DNA from: UBA4615 sp964399635
Lineage (GTDB): Bacteria; Pseudomonadota; Gammaproteobacteria; Burkholderiales; Burkholderiaceae_E
NCBI GenBank assembly: GCA_964399635.1
Contig: CAYNRU010000004.1
Span: 1 to 64,000, forward strand
DNA length: 64,000 bases
Direction of reading: 5' to 3'
The notes beneath the pieces are model-generated. The model was not told the origin of the DNA. It ran no database searches and saw nothing but the letters and a program-made list of their open reading frames with translations. This document shows, one piece after another, positions 18,845 to 27,086 of the stretch; positions within the stretch are counted from its first letter, which is position 1, and each line of letters starts with the position of its first letter. The translations under genes and the position numbers were made by a program.

Positions 18845-19500
18845 CCCGTCACGAGGACTCCGCGATGACCGCCACGGCCCCCGATCCGCTCGACCCCATC
18901 CGCCCGCTGCGCGACTTCGTCGTCGGCATGACCCGGCTGGTGGAGCGCACCCAGGACGAACCGACCCTGATCGCACGGGGCACCGAGCTGCTGTCCGCGC
19001 TGATCGCCGACGGTAGCTGGTTGCCCGAGTCCTGCGCGCAGGCCGTGCCTGGCGGCTACCGCCAGTACCTGCTGCACTGCGACCCGCTCGAGCGCTTCTC
19101 GGTCGTCAGCTTCGTGTGGGGGCCGGGCGCGCGCACGCCGGTGCACGACCACACGGTGTGGGGCCTGGTCGGCATGATGCGCGGCGCCGAGCTGTGCCGC
19201 GAGTACGCGCCGCAGGGGGGCTCGCGCGTGGTCGAGCACGGCGGCGAGCACCTGCTGGAGCCCGGCATGGTCGAGGCGGTGTCGCCCACGGTCGGCGACT
19301 GGCATGTGGTCGCCAACGCCGTGCCGGACGCGGCCTCGATCAGCATCCACGTGTACGGCGCCAACATCGGCGCGGTGCGCCGGCACATGGTCGACCCGGC
19401 CACCGGACACATCATCGACTTCATCTCCGGCTATTCGTCGGCCGCCACGCCCAACCTGTGGGACCGCTCGGCGTCGGTTCGGGCCGCCGCGGCACGGTGA
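18841..19500 (+). CDS. Thiol dioxygenase (cysteine / 3-mercaptopropionate dioxygenase family)
   Basis: This 219-residue cupin has the iron site of the cysteine dioxygenase family: H102 and H104 in TPVHDHTVWG, and H155 in GDWHVVANA. YRQYLL at 73-78 has a glutamine (Q75) where mammalian-type cysteine dioxygenase has the carboxylate-binding arginine, a feature of bacterial 3-mercaptopropionate dioxygenases (recalled from family knowledge). The reaction adds O2 to a thiol to give a sulfinate. It overlaps the CoA transferase by 4 bases (ATGA); an alternative ATG at 18865 has a better-spaced GAGG. The context suggests that the thiol or the resulting sulfinate is a pathway intermediate. Confidence 0.85.
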   Translation: MTRHEDSAMTATAPDPLDPIRPLRDFVVGMTRLVERTQDEPTLIARGTELLSALIADGSWLPESCAQAVPGGYRQYLLHCDPLERFSVVSFVWGPGARTPVHDHTVWGLVGMMRGAELCREYAPQGGSRVVEHGGEHLLEPGMVEAVSPTVGDWHVVANAVPDAASISIHVYGANIGAVRRHMVDPATGHIIDFISGYSSAATPNLWDRSASVRAAAAR

Positions 19501-19504
19501 GCGC

Positions 19505-20356
19505 ATGACCGCCGACGGACGCGACCTGCAGGCGGCCGCCCGCGCACCGCGCGGCGAACCGGCGGTGCAGCCGCTGCCCGAGGCGACGCTGCGCATCGCC
19601 GACGGCGTAGCCTGCCTCGAGCTGAACCGCCCGGGCCGCGGCAACGCGCTGTCGGGGCCGCTGGTCGAGGCGCTGATCGCCGCCACCGCGCGGGTCTTCG
19701 CCGACCCGTCGGTGCACACGCTGCTGTTCACCGGCGCCGGCCCCAACTTCTGCACCGGCTTCGACCTCGGCGGGCTCGACGCGGCGACCGACGGGGACCT
19801 GGTACTGCGCCTGGCGCGGATCGAGACGCTGCTCGACGCGGTGTGGCGCGCCCCGGTGCGCACCGCGGCGCTCGCCGGCGGCCGTGCCTGGGGCGCGGGC
19901 GCCGACCTGTTCGCCGCCTGCGACCTGCGGCTCGCGGCGCCGGATGCGAGCTTCCGCTTCCCGGGCGCCGCCTTCGGGCTGGTGCTGGGCACCCGCCGGC
20001 TGGCCGAGCGCGTGGGCACCGAGCGCGCGCGCGCCTGGGTCGCGCAGGGCACGACGCTCGACGCCGCGGCGGCCGCCGGGGCGGGGCTCGCGAGCCGCGT
20101 CGTGGCGCCCGCCGCCCACGGCGCCGACCGCGAGGCGGCGCCGTCCGACTGGCACGGCGAGGTGTTCGGCGCGCCGGCGATCGACCGCGAGACGCTCGCC
20201 GCGATCCGCGCGGCGAGCCGGCCCGCGGGCGGCCCCGGTGCCGACGCGCTCGCCGACGCCGACCTCGCCGCGCTCGTGCGCTCGGCGACGCGCCCGGGCC
20301 TGAAGGCGCGCCTGCTCGACTACCGCGAGCGCAGCCGCGCGGCCGCGGCACGCTGA
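19505..20356 (+). CDS. Enoyl-CoA hydratase/isomerase family protein lacking the usual glutamates
   Basis: This 283-residue crotonase-fold protein has the oxyanion-hole segments NFCTGFDLGG and GGRAWGAGADLFAACDLRLA, then FPGAAFGLVLGTRRLAERVG. Where classic hydratases carry two catalytic glutamates, this one has aspartate in GAGADLF and glycine in the FPGAAFG loop. Simple hydration of an enoyl-CoA is therefore doubtful; isomerase, hydrolase or another crotonase reaction is possible. ATG at 19505 comes 4 bases after the dioxygenase stop. The C-terminal quarter is alanine-rich and shorter than in family members with a full trimerisation helix. Confidence 0.8.
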   Translation: MTADGRDLQAAARAPRGEPAVQPLPEATLRIADGVACLELNRPGRGNALSGPLVEALIAATARVFADPSVHTLLFTGAGPNFCTGFDLGGLDAATDGDLVLRLARIETLLDAVWRAPVRTAALAGGRAWGAGADLFAACDLRLAAPDASFRFPGAAFGLVLGTRRLAERVGTERARAWVAQGTTLDAAAAAGAGLASRVVAPAAHGADREAAPSDWHGEVFGAPAIDRETLAAIRAASRPAGGPGADALADADLAALVRSATRPGLKARLLDYRERSRAAAAR

Positions 20357-20376
20357 CCCGCCGGGCGCCGCGGCCG

Positions 20377-20405
20377 GACCGCGACCGCGACCGCGACCGC
20401 GACCA
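20377..20405 (+). repeat. Short GACCGC tandem repeat
   Basis: Almost five copies of GACCGC run between the hydratase-like gene and the next small frame. It lies in a 110-base gap that otherwise holds only a ribosome-binding site. It could vary in copy number by slippage; no function is visible. Confidence 0.5.
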
Positions 20406-20466
20406 CGAACCCGCCCACGACGACGCGCCCGAACACGACAGCGAACGAGCGCCACGGAGACGAACG

Positions 20467-20562
20467 ATGGAATGCATCAGGGTCACGGACCACGACGACG
20501 GCACGACGCTGATCGCGATCGACCGGCCCGCGCAGACCGCCACAGGACGACCACGACCATGA
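20467..20562 (+). CDS. Small open frame (31 codons) coupled to the GrdB-like gene
   Basis: ATG at 20467 follows a usable GGAG, and the frame (MECIRVTDHDDGTTLIAIDR, then PAQTATGRPRP) stops with a TGA overlapping the next ATG at 20559. I recognise no family. It may be a leader peptide for translational coupling, the start of a truncated gene, or chance. Its first 20 residues look like a normal protein start (alternating strand pattern, DDGTTLIAID), and its proline/arginine tail does not, so a third end-preserving relic is also possible. Confidence 0.3.
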   Translation: MECIRVTDHDDGTTLIAIDRPAQTATGRPRP

Positions 20563-21524
20563 GCAGCCAGGCGATCGCAGCGACTGCGGCACCGCAGGAC
20601 GCGGCGGGCCAGTCCCCCGAGTGGGACGTGCCGATCCCCTACATCCGCCGCACCCACGAGTGGTACGGCACGCTCGGCTACGGCAACCCCTACCGCTACG
20701 CGCAGTTCGCGGACGTGCCGTTCGCGCCGCTGCGCAAGCCGCTGCGCGAGTGCCGCGTGGCGCTGCTCACCACCGCCGCGCCTTACCAGCCCGACAAGGG
20801 GCCGCAGGACGCGCGCGCGCCCTACAACGCCGCCGCCAAGTTCTACGAGACCTACTCGGGCGACACCGCCGTCGACCACGACCTGCGGGTGTCGCACGTC
20901 GGCGTCGACCGCGACCACCTGAGCGACGATGCGGGCTGCTGGTTTCCGCTGCCCGCGCTGCGCCGCGCTGCTGCCGCCGGGCGGATCGGCGCGGTCGCGC
21001 CGCGCTTCCACGGCGTGCCGACCAACCGCAGCCAGCGCCACACGCTAGAGGTCGACTGCGCCGAGGTGCTGGCGCGCGTGCGCGCCGACGGCGCCGACGT
21101 CGCGGTGATCGTGCCCAACTGCCCGATCTGCCACCAGACGATGTCGCTGGTGGCCCGCCACATGGAGGCCGCCGGCATCCCCACGGTGGTGATGGGCGCG
21201 GCCAAGGACATCGTCGAGCTCGCGGGCGTGCCGCGCTTCCTGTTCAGCGACTTCCCGCTCGGCAACGCGGCGGGCCGCCCCGACGACCCGGCCTCGCAGG
21301 ACGCCACGCTCGAGCTCGCGCTGCGCGTGCTCGAGAGCGCACCCGCGCCGCGCACCACGGTGCAGAACCCGCTGCGCTGGAGCGGGCCGGCGCAGTGGCG
21401 CCTCGACTACCTGAACGTCGCGCGGCTGGGCCCCGACGAGATCGCGCGCAGGCGCGCCGAGAACGATCGCATCAAGGCGATCGCGCAGGGCGTGCGCGAC
21501 GCGACGCTGACGCAGAAGCGCTGA
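20559..21524 (+). CDS. Selenoprotein-B (GrdB/PrdB) family protein, cysteine form
   Basis: This 321-residue protein contains VPNCPICHQTMSLVARHMEA (C188 and C191), IPTVVMGAAKDIVE and VPRFLFSDFPLGN. These are typical of the glycine/sarcosine/betaine/D-proline reductase selenoprotein B family found outside Clostridia. Selenium members carry Sec (TGA) where this gene has TGC (21120-21122), so it is a Cys homologue with a CxxC redox site. The classic family cleaves a C-N bond reductively; the function of these stand-alone aerobic homologues is not established to my knowledge. It is coupled to the small upstream frame and sits in the IclR-headed run between a hydratase-like gene and an aldehyde dehydrogenase. 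Confidence 0.75.
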   Translation: MSSQAIAATAAPQDAAGQSPEWDVPIPYIRRTHEWYGTLGYGNPYRYAQFADVPFAPLRKPLRECRVALLTTAAPYQPDKGPQDARAPYNAAAKFYETYSGDTAVDHDLRVSHVGVDRDHLSDDAGCWFPLPALRRAAAAGRIGAVAPRFHGVPTNRSQRHTLEVDCAEVLARVRADGADVAVIVPNCPICHQTMSLVARHMEAAGIPTVVMGAAKDIVELAGVPRFLFSDFPLGNAAGRPDDPASQDATLELALRVLESAPAPRTTVQNPLRWSGPAQWRLDYLNVARLGPDEIARRRAENDRIKAIAQGVRDATLTQKR

Positions 21525-21525
21525 C

Positions 21526-21779
21526 ATGACCGAGCCGACGAACGCGCCCGTGCAGGAGGCGCGCGCCTTCGCGGGCGTTCGCATGCTGGACTTGACCCGT
21601 GCTGGCCGGGCCCTGCTGCAGCTTCCAGCTCGGCATCGGCTGGTCGCAGCGGTCGGCGATCAACCTGAGTTCGGCCCGGTGCGCCTCGCCGACCCGGCGA
21701 GCACACCGACGAGGTGCTCGCGGACCTGGGCTACGATCCAGCCATGATCGCAGCGCTGCGCGACGCGCTGGTGATCTGA
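21526..21779 (+). pseudogene. Relic of a second type III CoA transferase, middle deleted
   Basis: ATG at 21526, 1 base after the upstream stop, opens with FAGVRMLDLTRAG, which is the N-terminal signature of CaiB/BaiF CoA transferases (LAGVRVLDLTRVLAGP). In another frame the last 27 codons read GEHTDEVLADLGYDPAMIAA and LRDALVI, then TGA at 21777. That is the typical C-terminus of the same family. About 300 codons between the two are missing. Start and stop are preserved in their operon positions, so it is a relic rather than a random fragment. Confidence 0.7.
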
Positions 21780-21785
21780 CCCCCG

Positions 21786-21795
21786 CCCCCCCCCC
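21786..21795 (+). repeat. Ten-base C homopolymer
   Basis: A run of ten C residues, preceded by CCCCG, lies 30 bases before the GTG start of the aldehyde dehydrogenase gene. Such tracts are prone to slippage in replication and in sequencing. Nothing shows that it regulates the gene. Confidence 0.6.
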
Positions 21796-21825
21796 GTCGA
21801 CCCCGATCGACCCTGGAGCCACACC

Positions 21826-23256
21826 GTGTACGAAGACCTCTGCCTCTACATCGACGGCGAATTCATCAAGGGCGGCGGCCGCCGCGAGCAGGACGTGCTC
21901 GATCCGGCCACCGGCCAGCCGCTCGGCCGCCTGCCGCACGCGACCCCGGCCGATCTCGACCGCGCGCTCGCCGCCGCGCAGCGCGCCTTCGAGTCCTGGC
22001 GCACGGTGTCGCCGCTCGAGAAGAGCCGGATCCTGCGCCGGGTGGGCGAGCTCAGCCGCGAGCGGGTCCAGTCGATCGGGCGCAACATCACGCTCGACCA
22101 GGGCAAGCCGCTCGCCGAGGCGGTGAGCGAGGTGACGCGCTGCGCCGACCACTGCGACTGGCACGCCGAGGAGTGCCGCCGCATCTACGGCCGGGTGATC
22201 CCGGCGCGCCTGCCCAACGTGCGCCAGCTCGTGCTGCGCGAGCCGGTGGGCGTGTGCGCTGCGTTCACGCCGTGGAACTTCCCGTACAACCAGGCGATCC
22301 GCAAGATCGCCGCCGCGGTCGGCGCGGGCTGCACCATCGTGCTCAAGGGGCCTGAGGACACGCCGAGCGCGGTGGTCGCGATCGCGCGGATGTTCCACGA
22401 GGCCGGCCTGCCGCCGGGCGTGCTGAACGTCGTCTGGGGCGTGCCTGCCGAGGTTTCCAGGCACCTGATCGAGTCGCCGATCGTGCGCAAGGTGTCGTTC
22501 ACCGGCTCGGTACCGGTGGGCAAGCAGCTCGCCGCGATGGCAGGCCTGCACATGAAGCGCGTGACGATGGAGCTCGGCGGCCACTCGCCGGCGATCGTCT
22601 GCGCCGACGCCGACGTCGATCGCGCCGCCGACATGCTGTCGACGCTGAAGTTCGCCAATGCCGGCCAGGTCTGCGTGTCGCCCAACCGCATGTACGTCCA
22701 TGCGAAGGTCTTCGACCGGTTCATGGCGCGCTTCATCGAGGCCGCCCGCAAGATCAAGGTCGGGTCGGGCCTCGACGCCGACACGAGGATGGGCCCGCTC
22801 GCGCACGAGCGCCGGCTGCCGGCGATGGCCGAGATGGTCGAGGACGCCACCTCGCGCGGCGCGCGCATCGAGACCGGCGGCGCGCGCCTCGGCGAGCGCG
22901 GCTACTTCTGGGCCCCGACCGTGCTGACCAACGTGCCGGACGACTCGCGGATCATGACGCAGGAACCGTTCGGGCCGGTGGTGCCCTGCGTGCCCTTCCA
23001 GGACCTCGACGAGGCGCTGCGCCGCGCCAACTCGCTGCCCTACGGGCTGTCGGCCTACGCGTTCACGAACGCGACCAAGGACGCGCTGCGGCTTCAGAAC
23101 GGCCTGCAGTCGGGCATCGTGAACATCAACCATTTTGGCCAGGGCTTGCCGGAGACGCCGTTCGGCGGCATCAAGGACAGCGGCATCGGCAGCGAGGGCG
23201 GCACCGAGACCTTCGAGGGCTACCTGGTGACGAAGTTCGTCACGCAGATGGACTGA
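21826..23256 (+). CDS. NAD(P)-dependent aldehyde dehydrogenase
   Basis: This 476-residue protein has the complete ALDH pattern: PWNFPYNQAIRKIAAAVGAG, the FTGS turn of the cofactor site, MELGGHSPAIV with the general-base glutamate, and NAGQVCVSPNR with the catalytic cysteine. EPFGPVVP and a C-terminal ETFEGYL follow. It is closest in style to succinate-semialdehyde and related omega-aldehyde dehydrogenases. Start is GTG at 21826 (MYEDLCLYIDGEFIKGGG), with GGAG ten bases upstream. An aminotransferase follows after 209 bases, so a transaminase-then-ALDH route from an amine to an acid is plausible. Confidence 0.9.
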   Translation: MYEDLCLYIDGEFIKGGGRREQDVLDPATGQPLGRLPHATPADLDRALAAAQRAFESWRTVSPLEKSRILRRVGELSRERVQSIGRNITLDQGKPLAEAVSEVTRCADHCDWHAEECRRIYGRVIPARLPNVRQLVLREPVGVCAAFTPWNFPYNQAIRKIAAAVGAGCTIVLKGPEDTPSAVVAIARMFHEAGLPPGVLNVVWGVPAEVSRHLIESPIVRKVSFTGSVPVGKQLAAMAGLHMKRVTMELGGHSPAIVCADADVDRAADMLSTLKFANAGQVCVSPNRMYVHAKVFDRFMARFIEAARKIKVGSGLDADTRMGPLAHERRLPAMAEMVEDATSRGARIETGGARLGERGYFWAPTVLTNVPDDSRIMTQEPFGPVVPCVPFQDLDEALRRANSLPYGLSAYAFTNATKDALRLQNGLQSGIVNINHFGQGLPETPFGGIKDSGIGSEGGTETFEGYLVTKFVTQMD

Positions 23257-23465
23257 CGATGACCGGGCCCCGACCGGTGCGCCAGGCGACCGCGCCCACC
23301 GGCGGGTCGTCGCCACTCGGGTTGCGCCCTTGCATGGGCGATTGCCCGGAGTCATGCGGTGTCCGCACAAATACCCATGAATCTTCCCACCCGGGTGCGC
23401 CGTAGCGCCCGGACCTGCGGCACTCCGATGCGCCGCCGACGCCCGACCGACCAAAGGATCCGACC

Positions 23466-24854
23466 ATGACCCGCACGCACGACGAGAACGTCCGCGAGGA
23501 CATCCAGAACCTGATCCATCCGTACACCCCGCTCGATACCTTCGGGCAGAAGGGTCCGATGGTGATCAGGCGGGGTGACGGCATCTACGTCGAGGACGAC
23601 CAGGGCCGCCGCTACCTCGAGGGCATGTCCGGACTGTGGTGCACGGCGCTCGGCTTCTCGGAGCAGCGCCTGGTGGATGCGGCGATACGCCAGATGCGCG
23701 AGCTGCCCTACTACCAGATCTTCGGCGGACGCTCCAACGAGCCGTCCATCGAGCTGTCCGACCGGCTGCTTGCGCTGACCCGTCACCTCGGCATGGACAA
23801 GGCGCTGTTCGCCAACTCCGGATCGGAGGCGAACGACCAGGCGGTCAAGCTGATCTGGTACTACTTCAACACGATCGGCAAGCCGGCCAAGAAGAAGCTG
23901 ATCGCCCGCGAGCGCGGCTATCACGGGGTGACCGTGATGGCCGCGAGCCTGACCGGCATCCCCGGCAACCACGTGGACTTCGACCTGCCCGTCGACCGCG
24001 TGCTGCGCACCGGCTGCCCGAGCCTGTACCACTCGGGGCGGCCCGGCGAGACCGATGCGCAGATGGTCGACCGGCTGGTGGCCGACCTCGAGTCGCTGAT
24101 CGCGCGCGAGGGCGCCGACACCATCGCCGCGTTCTTCGCCGAGCCGGTGCAGGGCGCGGGCGGCGTGATCGTCCCGCCGCAGGGCTACTTCCAGAAGATC
24201 CAGGCGGTGCTCGCGCGCCACGACATCCTGATGGTCGCCGACGAGGTGATCACCGGCTTCGGGCGCACCGGCAACATGTTCGGCTGCGACACCTACGGCA
24301 TCCGGCCCGACATCGTCACGGTGGCCAAGGCGCTGTCGAGTTCCTACATGCCGATCTCGGCGACGCTGGTGTCGGGCCGGATCTACGAGGGGCTGGTCGA
24401 GGGCAGCCGGCGCAACGGCGCCTTCGCCCACGGCGTGACCTATGCGGGGCACCCGGTGGCCGCGGCGGTCGCGGTCGAGGCGCTCAAGCTCTACGAGGAG
24501 CGCGACATCGTGGGCCACGTGCGGCGCGTGTCGCCGCACTTCCTCGCGCGGCTCGCAGCGTTTGACGCGCATCCGCTGGTGGCGTCGACGCGCGGCGTCG
24601 GGCTGATCGGTGCGCTCGAGATCGTGCAGGACAAGGCGTCGCGCAAGACCTTCGACCCCGCCTCGGGCGTGCTCGCCTTCCTCGGCACGGCGGTGCTGTC
24701 GGAGGGGCTGATCACCCGGCCGCTTCGCGACACGATGGCGGTGTGCCCGCCGCTGATCATCACCGACGCGCAGATCGACGAGCTGTTCGACAAGCTCGGT
24801 CGCGCGCTGGACGCGACACTGGCGTTCGTGCGCTCGAAGCAGCTGGCCGCCTGA
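23466..24854 (+). CDS. Class III PLP-dependent aminotransferase (omega-amino acid:pyruvate type)
   Basis: This 462-residue enzyme has FANSGSEANDQAVKL, RGYHGVT, the cofactor-binding DEVITGFGRTG and the PLP lysine in TVAKALSSSYMPISA. Length and motifs match omega-transaminases that use beta-alanine, taurine-like or polyamine donors with pyruvate or 2-oxoglutarate. The ALDH gene just upstream could oxidise the aldehyde produced. ATG at 23466 follows AAAGGATC. The 209-base gap before it carries a hairpin (CGCCC/GGGCG, 23325-23340) and may hold its own promoter. Confidence 0.9.
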   Translation: MTRTHDENVREDIQNLIHPYTPLDTFGQKGPMVIRRGDGIYVEDDQGRRYLEGMSGLWCTALGFSEQRLVDAAIRQMRELPYYQIFGGRSNEPSIELSDRLLALTRHLGMDKALFANSGSEANDQAVKLIWYYFNTIGKPAKKKLIARERGYHGVTVMAASLTGIPGNHVDFDLPVDRVLRTGCPSLYHSGRPGETDAQMVDRLVADLESLIAREGADTIAAFFAEPVQGAGGVIVPPQGYFQKIQAVLARHDILMVADEVITGFGRTGNMFGCDTYGIRPDIVTVAKALSSSYMPISATLVSGRIYEGLVEGSRRNGAFAHGVTYAGHPVAAAVAVEALKLYEERDIVGHVRRVSPHFLARLAAFDAHPLVASTRGVGLIGALEIVQDKASRKTFDPASGVLAFLGTAVLSEGLITRPLRDTMAVCPPLIITDAQIDELFDKLGRALDATLAFVRSKQLAA

Positions 24855-24914
24855 GCGCGGGCCCGATGCCGGGCGCGGGCCGCCGACGCATCGGCGACCG
24901 CCCGGCACCGTGCC

Positions 24915-25182
24915 TCACCGGGTGCGCCCGAGGCGCTCCAGTGCCGCCCTGGCCTCGGGCCTTGGGCTCTCGCGCAGGTATTGCCGCATCGCGACCTTCG
25001 ACCACGTCGGCACTTCGGGCGCCTCGGCCATGGCCTGCAAGCGCGGCGTCGCGTCCCAGACGCCCCAGACAGCGAGGTCCTGCGCGAGCCCCGCGCCAGC
25101 TACAGTGCTGCTCGGTCGTTGCGGCAGTGCGGGGATGGGCGGCGAGCGACAGGCACAGGGCGCCGAGCCGGTCCGCCAGCAC
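24915..25182 (-). pseudogene. Relic of a HEAT-like secreted protein, middle deleted
   Basis: The last 57 or so residues on the minus strand (QDLAVWGVWDATPRLQAM, then VPTWSKVAMRQYLRESPRPE and LGRTR) are nearly the same as the C-terminus of the intact protein at 31840-32919. Upstream, in another frame from ATG at 25182, is a short signal-like start (MLADRLGALCLSLAAHP). About 280 codons present in the intact copy are missing. The relic lies directly after two amidohydrolase genes, as the intact copy lies directly after an amidohydrolase remnant. Confidence 0.75.
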
Positions 25183-25258
25183 GCCAGCACACCGGTGCGG
25201 CGAGCCCCGTGCGGGGCACGGCGCGCGGTGGCAGCCTGGCTCAGGCCTCGTTCCGGGG

Positions 25259-27079
25259 TCAGCGCCCGCGCGTCCAGACGGTCCTGCCCGCCTTCACCGT
25301 CTCGGTCACCTTCAGGTCGGCGAGCGTCGCCCTCGGCACCGTGAGCGGGTTGCCGTCGAGGATCGCGAAGTCGGCGATCTTGCCGACCTGGATCGAGCCC
25401 TTGGTCGACTCCTCGAAGTGCTGGTAGGCGGCCCACAGCGTCATCGCCTTGATCGCGACGATCGGGTCGACACGCTGTTGCGGGCCGAGCACCTTGCCGC
25501 TGCGTGTCGTCCGGTTGACGGTCGACGCCAGCACGCGCATCGAGTTGGGGAACACCACCGGCGCGTCGTGGTGTGAGGTGAACTTCAGCCCGCGTCGCAG
25601 CGCCCAGCCGGTCGGCGAGATGTCGGGCGCACGCACCGGGCCGAGCGTCACGTCCCGGTGCCAATCGCCCCAGTAGTAGGTGTGCATCGGGAAGAACGAG
25701 GGCACGACGCCCAGCGCCTTCATCCGGTCGACCTGATCGGCGCGCGCGGTCTGCGCGTGGATCGCGACCGGGCGCCGGTCTCGGTCGCCGGGTACCGTCG
25801 TCCGCGCGAGCTCGACCGCCTTCAGGAACTGGTCGAGCGCGGCGTCGCCGTTGGTGTGCGCGAGCACCTGCCAGCCGTTCTCGAACGCCTGGCGGATCGT
25901 CTTCTGCACGAACGCGTCTGGGAAGGCCGGATAGCCGGCATAGCCGGGCTTCTCGCCCGCGGGCGCCTGGTGGTAGGGCTGCGTCAGCCACGCGGTGCGG
26001 CCCTGCGGCGAGCCGTCGAGCGTGATCTTCAGGCCGCCTATCCGGAAGCCGCCCCGATAGCGCCGACCGGACCACTCGCCGGAAAACCATTTCGGGTCGG
26101 CCGTCACGAAGCTCGGGTAGGCGACGACGTCCACGAGCAGCCTGCCCGCCTGCGCCGCGGCGATGTAGCCATCGACCTGGCTGCGGTCGGCAGCGCCTTC
26201 CTGCGCGGTGGTGTAGCCGTAGCTCAGGTAGGCCTGCTGGCCCGCGAGCAGCATGCCTTCGGACTCTGCCTTCCCCGCCTTGGCGAAGATCAGCTGCATC
26301 GCCGCGCCGAAGTTCGCCGTCTCCTCGAGCACCCCGTCCGGCTCCCGCGATCCGTCCCGGCGGCGGATACGGCCCCCCTCGGGGTCGGGCGTGGCGGCAT
26401 CGAGGCCGAGGGCCTCGAGCCCCTTCGAGTTGACCACGCCGAGGTGGCCGGAGATGTGCATCAGGTAGACCGGCACCTCGGTGGAGACACGGTCGAGGTC
26501 GTCCCGGGTCGGGTGCCGCCCTTCCTTCAGCTGCGAGTCGTCGTAGCCCCAGCCGAGGATCAGGCCGTACCGGGTCGGCAGCGGGGAGGTCTTCATCCAG
26601 GCGCGCAAGGTCTCGAGCACCGCGTCGATCGTGGCGTTCGAGCCGTCGGGCGGGGGCAGCAGGTTCGCCGCGATCGCCATCAGCCCGACGCCCGACATGT
26701 GGCCGTGGCCGTCGATGAAGCCCGGCAGCAGCGTGCGGCCCTTCAGGTCGACGAGTTCGGTCGAGGCGCCGCGCAGCCGCATCGCGGAGGCCTTGGACCC
26801 GACGTGGACGATGCGGCCGTCGCGGACCGCGACCGCCTCGGCCTTGGGGCGGGCGTCGTCGACCGTGACGATGGGGCCGCCGAACCAGATGCGATCGGCG
26901 GGGGCGGGCGACGCGGATGCGGCGACGGCGGGCGACAGGGTCGCCGCGGAGACAACGGCGAGACCGGCCGCGGCAATGGTGGCGCCAGCGCCTCCGAGGG
27001 CGCGGGCGACAGCGACAGCGGCGGCGGCGGCGCGGCGGAACATGGGGATCGGCATCGGGGTGCTTACTTGCGTGCGCAT
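25259..27079 (-). CDS. Secreted amidohydrolase, YtcJ-like (second of a tandem pair)
   Basis: This 606-residue protein has an alanine-rich signal region (to about residue 55), then IWFGGPIVTVDDARPKAEAV and the metal site LLPGFIDGHGHM. Downstream are GRHPTRDDLDRVSTEVPVYL, HTNGDAALDQFLKA, TSHHDAPVVFPNSM, and the C-terminal GKIADFAILDGNPL strand-refolding segment typical of composite-domain amidohydrolases. The family hydrolyses amides or carbamates with one or two metals. It starts 7 bases after the stop of its paralogue (27087-28928), with which it shares most motifs, so the two form a tandem operon from duplication. Several nearby starts are possible. The substrate is unknown. Confidence 0.88.
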   Translation of the reverse strand: MRTQVSTPMPIPMFRRAAAAAVAVARALGGAGATIAAAGLAVVSAATLSPAVAASASPAPADRIWFGGPIVTVDDARPKAEAVAVRDGRIVHVGSKASAMRLRGASTELVDLKGRTLLPGFIDGHGHMSGVGLMAIAANLLPPPDGSNATIDAVLETLRAWMKTSPLPTRYGLILGWGYDDSQLKEGRHPTRDDLDRVSTEVPVYLMHISGHLGVVNSKGLEALGLDAATPDPEGGRIRRRDGSREPDGVLEETANFGAAMQLIFAKAGKAESEGMLLAGQQAYLSYGYTTAQEGAADRSQVDGYIAAAQAGRLLVDVVAYPSFVTADPKWFSGEWSGRRYRGGFRIGGLKITLDGSPQGRTAWLTQPYHQAPAGEKPGYAGYPAFPDAFVQKTIRQAFENGWQVLAHTNGDAALDQFLKAVELARTTVPGDRDRRPVAIHAQTARADQVDRMKALGVVPSFFPMHTYYWGDWHRDVTLGPVRAPDISPTGWALRRGLKFTSHHDAPVVFPNSMRVLASTVNRTTRSGKVLGPQQRVDPIVAIKAMTLWAAYQHFEESTKGSIQVGKIADFAILDGNPLTVPRATLADLKVTETVKAGRTVWTRGR

Positions 27080-27086
27080 GGGCCGT

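Noticed and set aside
23325..23340. Hairpin CGCCC/GGGCG between aldehyde dehydrogenase and aminotransferase genes as a terminator
   Set aside because: The stem has only five pairs and no T-run follows, so I did not list it as a terminator.
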